In this document: positions 32,556 to 40,337 of the stretch, one piece after another
Layout: each line of letters opens with the position of its first letter
Position numbering within the stretch: the first letter of the stretch is position 1
Assembly: GCF_042680885.1 (NCBI RefSeq)
Contig: NZ_JBHUEO010000013.1
Span: 62,001 to 126,000 of the forward strand
Direction of reading: 5' to 3'
DNA: 64,000 nucleotides
Origin: Siminovitchia sediminis
GTDB taxonomy: Bacteria > Bacillota > Bacilli > Bacillales > Bacillaceae_C
The notes under the pieces: model-generated
Database searches by the model: none
The model's input: the letters and a program-made list of their open reading frames with translations, nothing else
Told to the model about the DNA's origin: nothing
Made by a program: the position numbers and the translations under genes

Positions 32556-32578
32556 AACATATAAAAATTTTCAATTTA

Positions 32579-32601
32579 AAAACGCCGGCGGGCGTTTTTT
32601 T
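32579..32601 (+). terminator. Rho-independent terminator of nadC
   Basis: AAAACGCC (32579-32586) / GGCGTTTT (32591-32598), loop GGCG, followed by a T-run. Confidence 0.85.
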
Positions 32602-32683
32602 CATTAAACTTGATGAGCATCAAGGTAAGGAAAAGCCTTCCTCCCTTATGATAAAAACAAAGAGATCAGATGGAGGCGGGGGT

Positions 32684-33127
32684 ATGAAACGTATACTTTT
32701 GCTCTATGCAAGCATGACCGGAAACACGGAGGAGATGGCAAACATCGCGGGAAAATATCTGGAGGAGCAGGGGATTCCGGTAACAAGAAAGTGCTTTGAT
32801 GCCGATAATATTCAGGCCGAAGAGCTGACAGAGTATGATGGTATCATGTTTGGGACCTACACGTATGATGATGGAGACCTTCCATGGGAAGTAGAGGATT
32901 TTTACGAAGACCTGCTTAAGATAGACTTGACTGGAAAAAGGGTTGCTGTGTTCGGCTCGGGTGACAGCTTTTATCCGGAATTTGGGAAGGCAGTGGATAC
33001 GATGGCTGCGCGTTTTCAGGAAGTGGGAGCTGTTCTGGTCGATGATTGTGTCATTGCGGACCTTGGTCCTGATGCAGAAGATGCGAAAAGGTGTGAAGAG
33101 TTGGTGAGAGTTTTTGTGAAAAAGTGA
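32684..33127 (+). CDS. Flavodoxin
   Basis: 147 residues from ATG 32684, 7 bp after GGAGG. The FMN phosphate loop YASMTGNTEEMA lies at 7-18, the YDGIMFGTYTYDDGDLPWE loop near 50 stacks on the isoalloxazine, and VAVFGSGDSFYPEFGKAVD near 87 completes the site. It is similar to short-chain flavodoxins YkuN/YkuP of B. subtilis, which replace ferredoxin under iron limitation. No Fur box is visible upstream. The frame extends to 32648, but that start lacks a ribosome site. The downstream region is gene-poor. Confidence 0.9.
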   Translation: MKRILLLYASMTGNTEEMANIAGKYLEEQGIPVTRKCFDADNIQAEELTEYDGIMFGTYTYDDGDLPWEVEDFYEDLLKIDLTGKRVAVFGSGDSFYPEFGKAVDTMAARFQEVGAVLVDDCVIADLGPDAEDAKRCEELVRVFVKK

Positions 33128-33740
33128 ACAAAGGTGATCGTGCCGTATCGTAGGCAAAGTTCAATGAAATCCTGGGAGAATTGCTTTTTTAAAAAGTGTG
33201 CTCCGTTTGCCGGAAAGTGTAAAACATGCGGGGGAGTTAAGCCAGGGCAGTGTTGGACTACACATATGTCGCCGATGATTTTTTATCGGCAGCCAATTGT
33301 CTTCAGGAATAAATTGTACATCAGTAATCCCCAATTTTGTTATAAAGGGAACCATTTGGTTTTCGCGGCACACAATACCGAACAACCAGCCATACCTCTC
33401 TTGTATCACATCCCGGTACCCCGCATAATTGAACCGCTTTGGGTCATGATAGAACTTGATCAATTCAGCTTTTGGAGGGACAAAAATGGTAAAAGACTCA
33501 GAAACACACCGGGAACCCAGACATGGCAAAGAGAAGCGTCCGGAGGAGCAGCAACAAAAGAAAGGCAAATCGAACGCACGCGGAACCAGAAGTTAAAAAT
33601 TTTTTTGGACGTGTCCCTCTTATCGGCAGAATGGCTGCTGATGAAGAGGGCACCTATCCTTATCCTGCGTTACGGGTAAACCATGGCTGTATATGGTCTT
33701 TGTGATCCAACGCGACCAATGACCGTTGAACGAAAAAAAA
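33128..33740. other. Gene-poor region with uncertain open frames
   Basis: Both strands carry longish frames here. The minus frame 33161-33568 contains a protein-like stretch (from PPKAELIKFYHDPKRFNYAG through VPFITKLGITDVQFIPEDNW) but starts poorly and has no family I recognise; it could be a gene fragment. The plus frame is less protein-like. One short plus-strand gene with a good ribosome site is listed separately at 33486. Confidence 0.3.
33486..33596 (+). CDS. Possible 36-residue very hydrophilic protein
   Basis: ATG 33486 lies 6 bp after GGAGGG. The product begins MVKDSETHREPRHGKEKR and ends KSNARGTRS: only K, R, E, Q, S, G, T, H and a few others, no hydrophobic core, so it would be disordered. 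Small Bacillus spore-core proteins can look like this, but no family match can be claimed. It overlaps, on the other strand, the protein-like stretch described for 33128-33740, so at most one of the two is likely real. No promoter was recognised. Confidence 0.35.
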   Translation: MVKDSETHREPRHGKEKRPEEQQQKKGKSNARGTRS

Positions 33741-34042
33741 TGGTGTCCAAGGGAGATTCAGCGCGTCCGAACAATGATTAAACTTAGAGAATGGCCACAA
33801 AGGATTCAAATCAACCAAAAAATGCTCAAACTGAAAAATGGGTCTTCAAGGTTGACCAAGTCGCCCCATGAACGAAAAAAGATCAGAGATGGTCGTCAAG
33901 GAGCCATCAAGTCGCCCGAACAATGACTAAAGTTCAGAAAATGGTCTCCAAGGAAGACTCAGCGCGCCCGATATCAATCAAAGTGAAGCAATTGGGTCTT
34001 CATGCCCGACTAGTCGCCCTCATGCTGTTGCAATCCGAGTTC
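33741..34042 (+). repeat. Degenerate tandem array, period about 51 bp, six units
   Basis: Units are anchored on TGGTCTCCAAGG-like cores at 33741, 33792, 33839, 33890, 33942 and 33993 (steps 51, 47, 51, 52, 51). Each continues with a CAAGTCGCCC- or CAGCGCGCCC-like element and ACAATGACTAAAGTTCAGAA-like sequence. Units differ by many substitutions. Confidence 0.75.
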
Positions 34043-34272
34043 TCATCGATACCTTTCTTCCCGCAGGGGTCGCCGCATTTTCCTAGAGTAATGTATCCGA
34101 TTGTTCGTCTTTGTTTTAACCATCAATATAGGTTTCACGGCTACCCCCAATATTCTGGCGGTTATTGAGATCTCAAACAGACCGACGGCTCCCCTGAGAG
34201 GAGGACTGCTCCGGTTTCCGATCACATGCTCGGAACACAACAGCTCATATTCCAATGACTGCTCCCCACATA

Positions 34273-34311
34273 AACAGTCAGCGCCCCTTTTTGCCAGGGG
34301 CGTTTGCTGTT
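34273..34311 (-). terminator. Rho-independent terminator of thiO
   Basis: Long imperfect hairpin: CAGTCAGCGCCCCT on the left and AGGGGCGTTTGCTG on the right (core GCGCCCCT / AGGGGCGT), 7 bp after the stop on the minus strand. The right-hand end on that strand is AACAGT then TTATG, so the U-tract is poor. Confidence 0.6.
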
Positions 34312-34317
34312 CACCGG

Positions 34318-35430
34318 TTAAGCCATCACCAGCTGCCGGCGGTCCACTCGAAAGGCTTCAATCCATTCGGATGGGATGTCTTTTTCAAGAATAAAATCAC
34401 GGATCATTTGCCCTGTGGCCGGAGCAAGAAGAATGCCGTTGCGGTAATGGCCGCAAGCCACCAGTATATGTTTATCCTCAGGGTGTCTTCCAATAAAAGG
34501 CCGCCCATCAAAGGTTCCCGGCCGTAAACCGGCGATCACACGATCAATTGTTAATTGCGCCGCAGCCGGCATCATTGTTTTTGCCTTTTCAATTAAAAAC
34601 TGGATGCCTTCAAGGCTGACAGTATCACTCCAGTCATTCTCCACCATGGTGGCACCGATCACCAGTGTTCCGTTGTTTCTTGGCACGATATAGCAGCTGT
34701 CGTGAAACAGTGTATGCTTTAACAACGGCTTGTCTGCCCGAACAATTAAGCTTTCCCCTTTTACCGGCGAGAGCCTTTCTGAGAGTACCAAATGTTTAAA
34801 TAGGCTGTTGCTGAGAACCCCTGTCGCCACCACAACATACTTGGCTTCTACATCGCCTTGAGCTGTATGAATGATATAATTCCCGGCTTGTTTTTCAATG
34901 CTGTATACAGGGTGATTTTCAAAAATGGATGCACCCAGAGCTTGAGCACTTTTTGCAAAACTTTCGCATGTGCGATTCGGCAGGACACTGACATCATCCG
35001 GGATATACGCTGCACCCAATGCGTCCGGTGAAACTTCTTTTTCCATGTAAATAACATCTTCAGATTCCAGCCATTGTACGGTGGGCTGTACAAGCAGAGG
35101 TTCCAGGTTTTTTTGATCCTCCTCTGTGTAAGCCAGCTTTAAAATCCCGCCTTTTTTGTATCCGATATCCACACCGCTCTGCTCATAGAGCTCATCTTTT
35201 AATGCGGCATAAGCCCGCTGGCTGGTTCGGGCAAACGGGAAAAAGACAGAGAAGTCCCCAATGCTTTCCGAATGGGCGCCAAGCATCCCGGCAGCAGCAC
35301 TTGTTGTTTTTTCACCTATCCGCCCTCCATCAAATACGGCTGTATCAATCTTCTCTTTTGCTAAATAATAGGCAATGGCACTTCCAATAATCCCGCCGCC
35401 AATGACTGCTGCTTCATACTGCTTGTTCAC
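34318..35430 (-). CDS. thiO: Glycine oxidase, thiamine biosynthesis
   Basis: 370 residues, FAD-dependent DAO family. The dinucleotide site AAVIGGGIIGSAIAYYLAKE is at 7-26, TTSAAAGMLGAHSE near 42 is the ThiO active-site region, and PGTFDGRPFIGRHPEDKHILVACGHYRNGILLAPATG near the C-terminus completes the FAD pocket. It oxidises glycine to the imine used for the thiazole of thiamine. A TPP riboswitch with its own terminator lies directly upstream, which supports the assignment strongly. No thiS, thiG or thiF follows, so the gene stands alone here; the rest of the thiazole genes must be elsewhere. Confidence 0.92.
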   Translation of the reverse strand: MNKQYEAAVIGGGIIGSAIAYYLAKEKIDTAVFDGGRIGEKTTSAAAGMLGAHSESIGDFSVFFPFARTSQRAYAALKDELYEQSGVDIGYKKGGILKLAYTEEDQKNLEPLLVQPTVQWLESEDVIYMEKEVSPDALGAAYIPDDVSVLPNRTCESFAKSAQALGASIFENHPVYSIEKQAGNYIIHTAQGDVEAKYVVVATGVLSNSLFKHLVLSERLSPVKGESLIVRADKPLLKHTLFHDSCYIVPRNNGTLVIGATMVENDWSDTVSLEGIQFLIEKAKTMMPAAAQLTIDRVIAGLRPGTFDGRPFIGRHPEDKHILVACGHYRNGILLAPATGQMIRDFILEKDIPSEWIEAFRVDRRQLVMA

Positions 35431-35457
35431 ACATCATCACCTCACTGAAGGTTTATA

Positions 35458-35496
35458 CAAAAAAATAACCACTCTCCCAAGCAGGAAAGTGGTTTG
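35458..35496 (-). terminator. Expression-platform terminator of the TPP riboswitch
   Basis: AACCACT (35467-35473) / AGTGGTT (35488-35494). On the minus strand it ends in ATTTTTTTG. It lies between the riboswitch and thiO, so thiamine pyrophosphate would cause premature termination. Confidence 0.85.
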
Positions 35497-35520
35497 GTTA
35501 AACAATTCCATGAAAAAATA

Positions 35521-35622
35521 ACTCTGCCACATCCCTACGCAGGTGCAAGCCTGTTCAGGTTATGAGGGTTTCAAAGTATACTACTTTTCTCTCAGCCCTT
35601 ATCAAGGGTTCCCCTAGTGAAA
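35521..35622 (-). promoter_or_regulatory. TPP riboswitch (THI element)
   Basis: The minus strand contains the conserved blocks in order: ACTAGGGGAACCC, GGGCTGAGA, AACCCTCATAACCTGA, ACAGG, and CACCTGCGTAGGGATGTGG. These are the TPP-aptamer P2-P5 elements. Confidence 0.97.
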
Positions 35623-35753
35623 ATATGAATATGCAGTTGTATACTTACCCTACCATAGAAGAAAAAATTTGAAAAGGGATACTCAAAGAGATCCTGCGGC
35701 GCATATATTATCTCGGTGAGACGCTGTACAGAAATTATTTGCGTCTTCAATTG

Positions 35754-37607
35754 CTATTCTGTGTCCACCACCCCAGGAATGGGCTGTCCTTCGACAAAGT
35801 CAGGCGGCTCTATCTCGAGCAGTCCATATAAAGTTGGTGCAATATCCAAAGTGGAAATCTGAGTGTCGATGGTTCCTTTTCGAATGCCATTGCCTGCTGC
35901 CAGAAAAATCGGATGAAGTTCGGGTCTGGAAGGGTCGCCCCCGTGGTTTCCGAGTACATCGGACTGCATGACCTCGTCTTGATCCTCCTGCGCCATGTAG
36001 TAGCCTTTTTTGGCAACTAATACAACATCCCCGGCGTTTTCATGGGCTTGTCCGGGTTTCGTGGGAATGACTTCAACGTATGGTTTTTCCGACTTTTCAA
36101 AGGCAAGGCGGATTGCACTTTTCATTCCCTTTATTGCTCCAGACACATCTCCTTTTTGATGAATGAGGTGATGCCACCACTTGGCAAAGCCGTAAAACAT
36201 ATAATCCTTTTTCGGAACATGCTTTTTCTCAACTTTTGCGGCATGAAAAGTCTCGACAATTTTCTGTTTTATCGGCTTATAATTTGCTTTGCTGACAACC
36301 CCTCCTTTTTCCCGGCCTTGCACATTGATATAGATATGTGCGATTGACCCGCTTGCTACAGCAAAAGCCTGCGAGTTTTTTTCATCGACCCGGCCTTTCT
36401 CGTCTTTTACAAGCAATCCCGCCTTTTCCAGCTCTTCATTGGGAGACAGCTGCGAATGCACGGGTTCCATGCCGTGATCGGATACCAAAAAGAGCCGGTC
36501 ATCTTCCTTCACATGCTGCAGCACTTGTCCAAGCATGTCATCGGCCAATTGATAAGACCAGCGTACATATTTCATATATTGCTTGGACCTTTCCTTTGAA
36601 TAACCGGGCTGCCGGGGATCAACAAGCAAATATTTATGCGACTCATGGTCGGCTTGCGGATAATAGAAAAACAATACATCCGGTGCATACCGCTCTTTAA
36701 TAAACAGCGACACGTCCGTTGTCCACTGGGCAAAGCGCCCGCTGATTTCCTCATATTCTTTACGGGTAATCCAATGTTTCGATAAGGCCCTGTCATCATC
36801 CTGCACGGGGAAAAATCCGAACTTTTTATTTATCTCCTGCTTAAAACCGGGGGGGCCTTGAATAATGGCCGATGTTACGGCGGTGTGGTACAGCCTGACA
36901 TCGGAAAGATCAGGCTGGGATGCTTTGATTATAAAAGAAAAACCAACGGCATCGCCGCTGTCCGTCTCAAAAGAAAGGGATTCCCATTCGCCCAATCCCA
37001 CTTTTACTGCATCTTTCATATCCGGATGAAAGGCAGCATAAAAAGTATGTGAATCCGCTGCCCGGATATATACATGTACATCTTTCAGCAAGGGGAATTT
37101 GCTTTTCTTATCCGTTAAATCCAGTGGAACCAGGTTGCTTTCTGCCCAGGTTTTCCCGTAGTAGACAGCATAATCGGCTTCATGACCATAGGCGGGGTTG
37201 GACCCCGGAAACAAAATGGTGGCTGTCGTCTTTCCTTGTTCGCGCGCCTTCGACCATATAGGCTCGGCATCCAGCGGCTCAAAGAACGCAATGTCCCCGT
37301 TGGTCAATTTTTTGTCGGGCTGATGGATGTTGTTGCTGACCATCCCGGTTTGGGAACTGGGGGCACCGGTTGCGATGGCAGCATGAGAAGTGGACGTTAG
37401 GGAGGGATTCACCGTCTCAATATGTTTCGCAAACATTCCCCTGTTTCTGACCTTTTCAAAGTGTGGCATGAAACCTTTTTTCATATATTCCTGCAGAAAG
37501 TCATGCCGCATCCCGTCAAATGAAATCACGATCTGTGTTTCAGCTGAAGCTGAAGAAGGAAACAACATGGCAATCATCATAAATAAGAGGTACATTCCAT
37601 ATTTCAT
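35754..37607 (-). CDS. Secreted type I phosphodiesterase / nucleotide pyrophosphatase family
   Basis: 617 residues with a Sec signal (YLLFMMIAMLFPSSASA, cleavage near 22). The alkaline-phosphatase fold has the metal site VISFDGMRHDF at 28-37, the nucleophile Thr in VNPSLTSTSHAAIATGAPSS near 70, YYPQADHESHKY near 315 (metal ligands D and H), VSDHGMEPVHSQ near 375, and NHGGDP near 555. It would hydrolyse phosphodiesters outside the cell, possibly nucleotides or teichoic acid fragments. The TagB substrate link is speculative. It is monocistronic, divergent from the SAM-hydrolase gene. The start ATG 37607 has no strong ribosome site (GGTGACTTAG). Confidence 0.88.
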   Translation of the reverse strand: MKYGMYLLFMMIAMLFPSSASAETQIVISFDGMRHDFLQEYMKKGFMPHFEKVRNRGMFAKHIETVNPSLTSTSHAAIATGAPSSQTGMVSNNIHQPDKKLTNGDIAFFEPLDAEPIWSKAREQGKTTATILFPGSNPAYGHEADYAVYYGKTWAESNLVPLDLTDKKSKFPLLKDVHVYIRAADSHTFYAAFHPDMKDAVKVGLGEWESLSFETDSGDAVGFSFIIKASQPDLSDVRLYHTAVTSAIIQGPPGFKQEINKKFGFFPVQDDDRALSKHWITRKEYEEISGRFAQWTTDVSLFIKERYAPDVLFFYYPQADHESHKYLLVDPRQPGYSKERSKQYMKYVRWSYQLADDMLGQVLQHVKEDDRLFLVSDHGMEPVHSQLSPNEELEKAGLLVKDEKGRVDEKNSQAFAVASGSIAHIYINVQGREKGGVVSKANYKPIKQKIVETFHAAKVEKKHVPKKDYMFYGFAKWWHHLIHQKGDVSGAIKGMKSAIRLAFEKSEKPYVEVIPTKPGQAHENAGDVVLVAKKGYYMAQEDQDEVMQSDVLGNHGGDPSRPELHPIFLAAGNGIRKGTIDTQISTLDIAPTLYGLLEIEPPDFVEGQPIPGVVDTE

Positions 37608-37682
37608 CTAAGTCACCATCTCAAGCTTGTTGTTTACCAATGTTCTTCCCGGCAAGGAATCGGGTAAAACTAATAGAGTGTT

Positions 37683-37711
37683 TTGACAAAGGGCTTGGGG
37701 TATATTAAGAT
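37683..37711 (+). promoter_or_regulatory. Sigma-A promoter of the SAM-hydrolase-family gene
   Basis: TTGACA (37683-37688), 17-bp spacer, TAAGAT (37706-37711). Confidence 0.6.
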
Positions 37712-37769
37712 AGCGTATTATTCGTAAAAATGTCTTGTGAAAATTTTTAATAGAGAGAGGAAGAAGACG

Positions 37770-38609
37770 GTGGGTAACCCTTTAATACTTCAATCGGATT
37801 TTGGCTTAAGTGATGGGGCAGTCAGCGCGATGTACGGGGTGGCAAATGGAGTGGATCCGGACATTAAAATTTATAACCTGACCCATGACATACCTCCATT
37901 TGATATTTGGGAAGGCTCCTATCGCCTGCTGCAGACGATCACTTACTGGCCGGAACAATCGGTCTTCGTTTCTGTCGTGGATCCCGGAGTGGGTACCGAC
38001 CGCCGGAGTGTCGTCGCCCGGACTGTTTCCAACCATTTCATTGTGACGCCTGACAATGGAACGCTGACACATGTAAACAAAGACATCGGGATTGCAGAGA
38101 TGAGAGAAATCGATGAAACCGTGAACCGCCTGCCGAATTCGGGAGCATCCCACACTTTCCACGGACGGGATATTTACGCTTACACGGGTGCACGTCTGGC
38201 TGCGGGGATCATCTCTTTTGAACAGGTGGGACCGAAAATCGATACAGAAAAACTCGTCATGCTCCCAACGATGGATGCCACCCTGAAAGAAGACATGCTG
38301 CACGGGATCATCGATGTACTCGATATCCGCTATGGAAACATCTGGACCAACATCAGCCGCTCCCAGCTGCTTGATCTTCAGGTGCAATACGGCGATTCTG
38401 TCAAAGTCACCATCGAACACGAGGCAGCCATCGTATTTGAAAGGGAAATGATTTACGGACGTTCCTTCGCCGCCACCGAAAAGGGAGAAACCCTGATTTA
38501 CATCAACTCACTGGATAACGTCGCAGTGGCGATCAACCAGCAGTCGTTTGCGAAAAAATATAAAATCGGTACAGGTGTGGATTGGAAGGTCTATATTAAA
38601 AAATCCTAG
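37770..38609 (+). CDS. SAM hydroxide adenosyltransferase / SAM hydrolase family (DUF62)
   Basis: 279 residues from GTG 37770, after AGAGGAAG. The DUF62 fold has an N-terminal domain starting PLILQSDFGLSDGAVSAMYG (Asp ligand), YNLTHDIPPFDIWEGSYRL, VFVSVVDPGVGTDRRSV near 80 and ITPDNGTLT-like VTPDNGTLTHV, then FHGRDIYAY near 145 and a C-terminal beta domain with SLDNVAVAINQQSFAKKY. Characterised members split S-adenosylmethionine into adenosine and methionine using water. The frame reaches GTG 37737, but the ribosome site favours 37770. Its physiological role here is unknown; it is monocistronic. Confidence 0.85.
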   Translation: MGNPLILQSDFGLSDGAVSAMYGVANGVDPDIKIYNLTHDIPPFDIWEGSYRLLQTITYWPEQSVFVSVVDPGVGTDRRSVVARTVSNHFIVTPDNGTLTHVNKDIGIAEMREIDETVNRLPNSGASHTFHGRDIYAYTGARLAAGIISFEQVGPKIDTEKLVMLPTMDATLKEDMLHGIIDVLDIRYGNIWTNISRSQLLDLQVQYGDSVKVTIEHEAAIVFEREMIYGRSFAATEKGETLIYINSLDNVAVAINQQSFAKKYKIGTGVDWKVYIKKS

Positions 38610-38616
38610 AGTGGGG

Positions 38617-38637
38617 CCGGACGCGTGGCGTCCGGTT
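38617..38637 (+). terminator. Terminator of the SAM-hydrolase-family gene
   Basis: CCGGACGC (38617-38624) / GCGTCCGG (38628-38635), loop GTG, then TTTGATGTTTTT. Confidence 0.75.
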
Positions 38638-38740
38638 TGATGTTTTTATGAGAGGACATTCGACAGGGAACAGGATGGCTTGATGAATGAACCTAACCAA
38701 GTGGAGAGTACTGGAATTTTGGTTGTTGGGTGCTGTCGTG

Positions 38741-38896
38741 GCTCCCGAATATGCATGGGCCACCGGAGAAAGGTCTCCTGGGTTGGCCCGATGCTCCCGA
38801 TGAGGCGCTGCAGCTCTGGGATCGATCGCCTAGCATGATTCAATCCTCCCGAATAAGCGAGGACGTCACGAGAAAGGTCTTCAAGAGTGGTCCAAG
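38741..38896 (+). repeat. Degenerate tandem array, 52-bp period, three units
   Basis: GCTCCCGA, GCTCCCGA and CCTCCCGA start units at 38741, 38793 and 38845, exactly 52 bp apart. Units 1 and 3 also share GAATAxGC and GAGAAAGGTCT(C/T)C. The GAAAGGTCTTCAAG element links this array to the 51-bp array at 33.7 kb. The rest of 38640-39109 shows no gene. Confidence 0.65.
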
Positions 38897-39109
38897 ATTC
38901 CAAAACAAAGGTCATGCCCTTCATGAGTATAAAGTCCATATATTTTGTCAAAAAAAGACCATCACCATGACATTTTAAATAAAGGACCTGATGATGGCCC
39001 ATTAAATATAAATGGAGAAAATCTAATAGGGGAAATAAAATTACTGGAATCTCCTGGTTCCAACATTCAGATCTATAATGCTCTCCCCGCGCCCCATTCC
39101 TGCTTTCAA

Positions 39110-40234
39110 CTAATAGCGATTTTCCCTTGCAATTTTTACTAATGTCTTTCCAAGCTCTCGAACATCCTCCGGCTGAGTTTCACGGCCAAGCGTGATCCGA
39201 ATGAATTCTTTCGCGGTCTTTCCTTCTACACCAAGCGCCACCATTGTTTTCGACGGAGCCTGCATGCTTACCTGACATGCGCTCCCTGTGGAAATCGCGA
39301 ATCCATAGCGGTTGGCCTCGTTCATGATGAGCTGTCCCTCCAGTCCCGGGATTCTCATGCCGATCGTAGACGGCAGGTCAGCGCGGTACACAGTACACAT
39401 TTCCCGTATAGGCTCCAGGGAAGTTAAAAACATTTCCCGCAGCAACCGGAACTGCTTTTTGTTTTCTTCTAACCCGCGAACTGCTTTTTCCGCAGCCACA
39501 GCCATCGCTGCAATTCCGGGAACATTTACAGTGCCGGCGCGGAATCCGTGTTCGTGCGAGGTGCCCGGTACATAAGGATCCCACCGTACTTCCGGATTCA
39601 AGTAAACCGCGCCAACCCCTTTTGGACCGTAAAATTTATGTCCGGATACCGTTAGGCTGTCCACGAATGGAGCGATGGGCGACATGTCCACTTTTCCAAA
39701 AGATTGTACACAATCACTGTGCAAAAGAATTTGATTTTCCCGGCATAACTTTCCTATTTCTTCAATGGGCTGCAATGTTCCGATTTCCGGATTTGTGTGC
39801 TGAATGCTCGCAAGAACCGTGTCTTCCCGAATGGCATTTTGGAAATCCTCCAAGTCAATCCGACCGTCCTCATGAAAGGGTAGCAATGTAATGTCCCAGC
39901 CGGCCTGACGCAGTTTTTCGATAGTATTACTAACCGAGGAATGTTCAGCCATTCCTGAAATTATATGCTTCCCCTTCTTTTTCCTGCCAGTTAATAACGC
40001 CTGAATGGCCAAATAATTTCCTTCGGAACCACTTCCTGTAAAGTATATACCGTCTTTTGAAACACCAATAAAACCGGCCATCTGCTCCCGGCTGTATGCT
40101 AAAAGCCCGTTTGCCCGATCGCCGGCATCATGGAGGCTGCTTGCATTTCCGTAATAAGAAGACGCTGCTTGTATATAAACTTCCGCCGCTTCCCGGTCGA
40201 GCGGACAGGAGGCTGCATAATCAAAATATTTCAC
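39110..40234 (-). CDS. nifS: Cysteine desulfurase linked to NAD synthesis
   Basis: 374 residues, class V aminotransferase fold. Features: ASIQHTNPEIGTLQPIEEI near residue 143, HSDCVQSFGKVDM near 175, the PLP Lys in SLTVSGHKFYGPKGVGAVYL near 200, and the active Cys in AISTGSACQVSMQAPSK near 318. It mobilises sulfur for the 4Fe-4S cluster of quinolinate synthase NadA. Divergence from nadB across a NiaR box is the B. subtilis arrangement, where nifS is required for NAD synthesis. The niaR gene normally next to nifS is not in this window. The ribosome site before ATG 40234 is weak (AAGTGA). Confidence 0.9.
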   Translation of the reverse strand: MKYFDYAASCPLDREAAEVYIQAASSYYGNASSLHDAGDRANGLLAYSREQMAGFIGVSKDGIYFTGSGSEGNYLAIQALLTGRKKKGKHIISGMAEHSSVSNTIEKLRQAGWDITLLPFHEDGRIDLEDFQNAIREDTVLASIQHTNPEIGTLQPIEEIGKLCRENQILLHSDCVQSFGKVDMSPIAPFVDSLTVSGHKFYGPKGVGAVYLNPEVRWDPYVPGTSHEHGFRAGTVNVPGIAAMAVAAEKAVRGLEENKKQFRLLREMFLTSLEPIREMCTVYRADLPSTIGMRIPGLEGQLIMNEANRYGFAISTGSACQVSMQAPSKTMVALGVEGKTAKEFIRITLGRETQPEDVRELGKTLVKIARENRY

Positions 40235-40291
40235 TTGGCCAACCTGCTTTCTGTGATTTTTAAAAAAACTCTTGTCATAAGTTTAATTGTG

Positions 40292-40323
40292 TGTAAATAT
40301 AAGTGTCAAGACAGATGTAAACA
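40292..40323. promoter_or_regulatory. NiaR-type operator between nifS and nadB
   Basis: TGTAAATATAAGTGTCAAGA followed by CAGATGTAAACA, centred in the nifS/nadB divergent region. The half-motifs GTGTC and TGTAAA and the place match known NiaR (YrxA) control of nadBCA and nifS. TTGTCA at 40273 upstream gives the same promoter layout as at the other nadC. Confidence 0.8.
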
Positions 40324-40337
40324 CTAGGAGGCGCATC

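Noticed and set aside
33161..33568. 135-codon minus-strand gene
   Set aside because: Part of it reads like protein, but it has no ribosome site, a cysteine-rich unlikely start and no recognised family; kept only as a remark in the gap entry.
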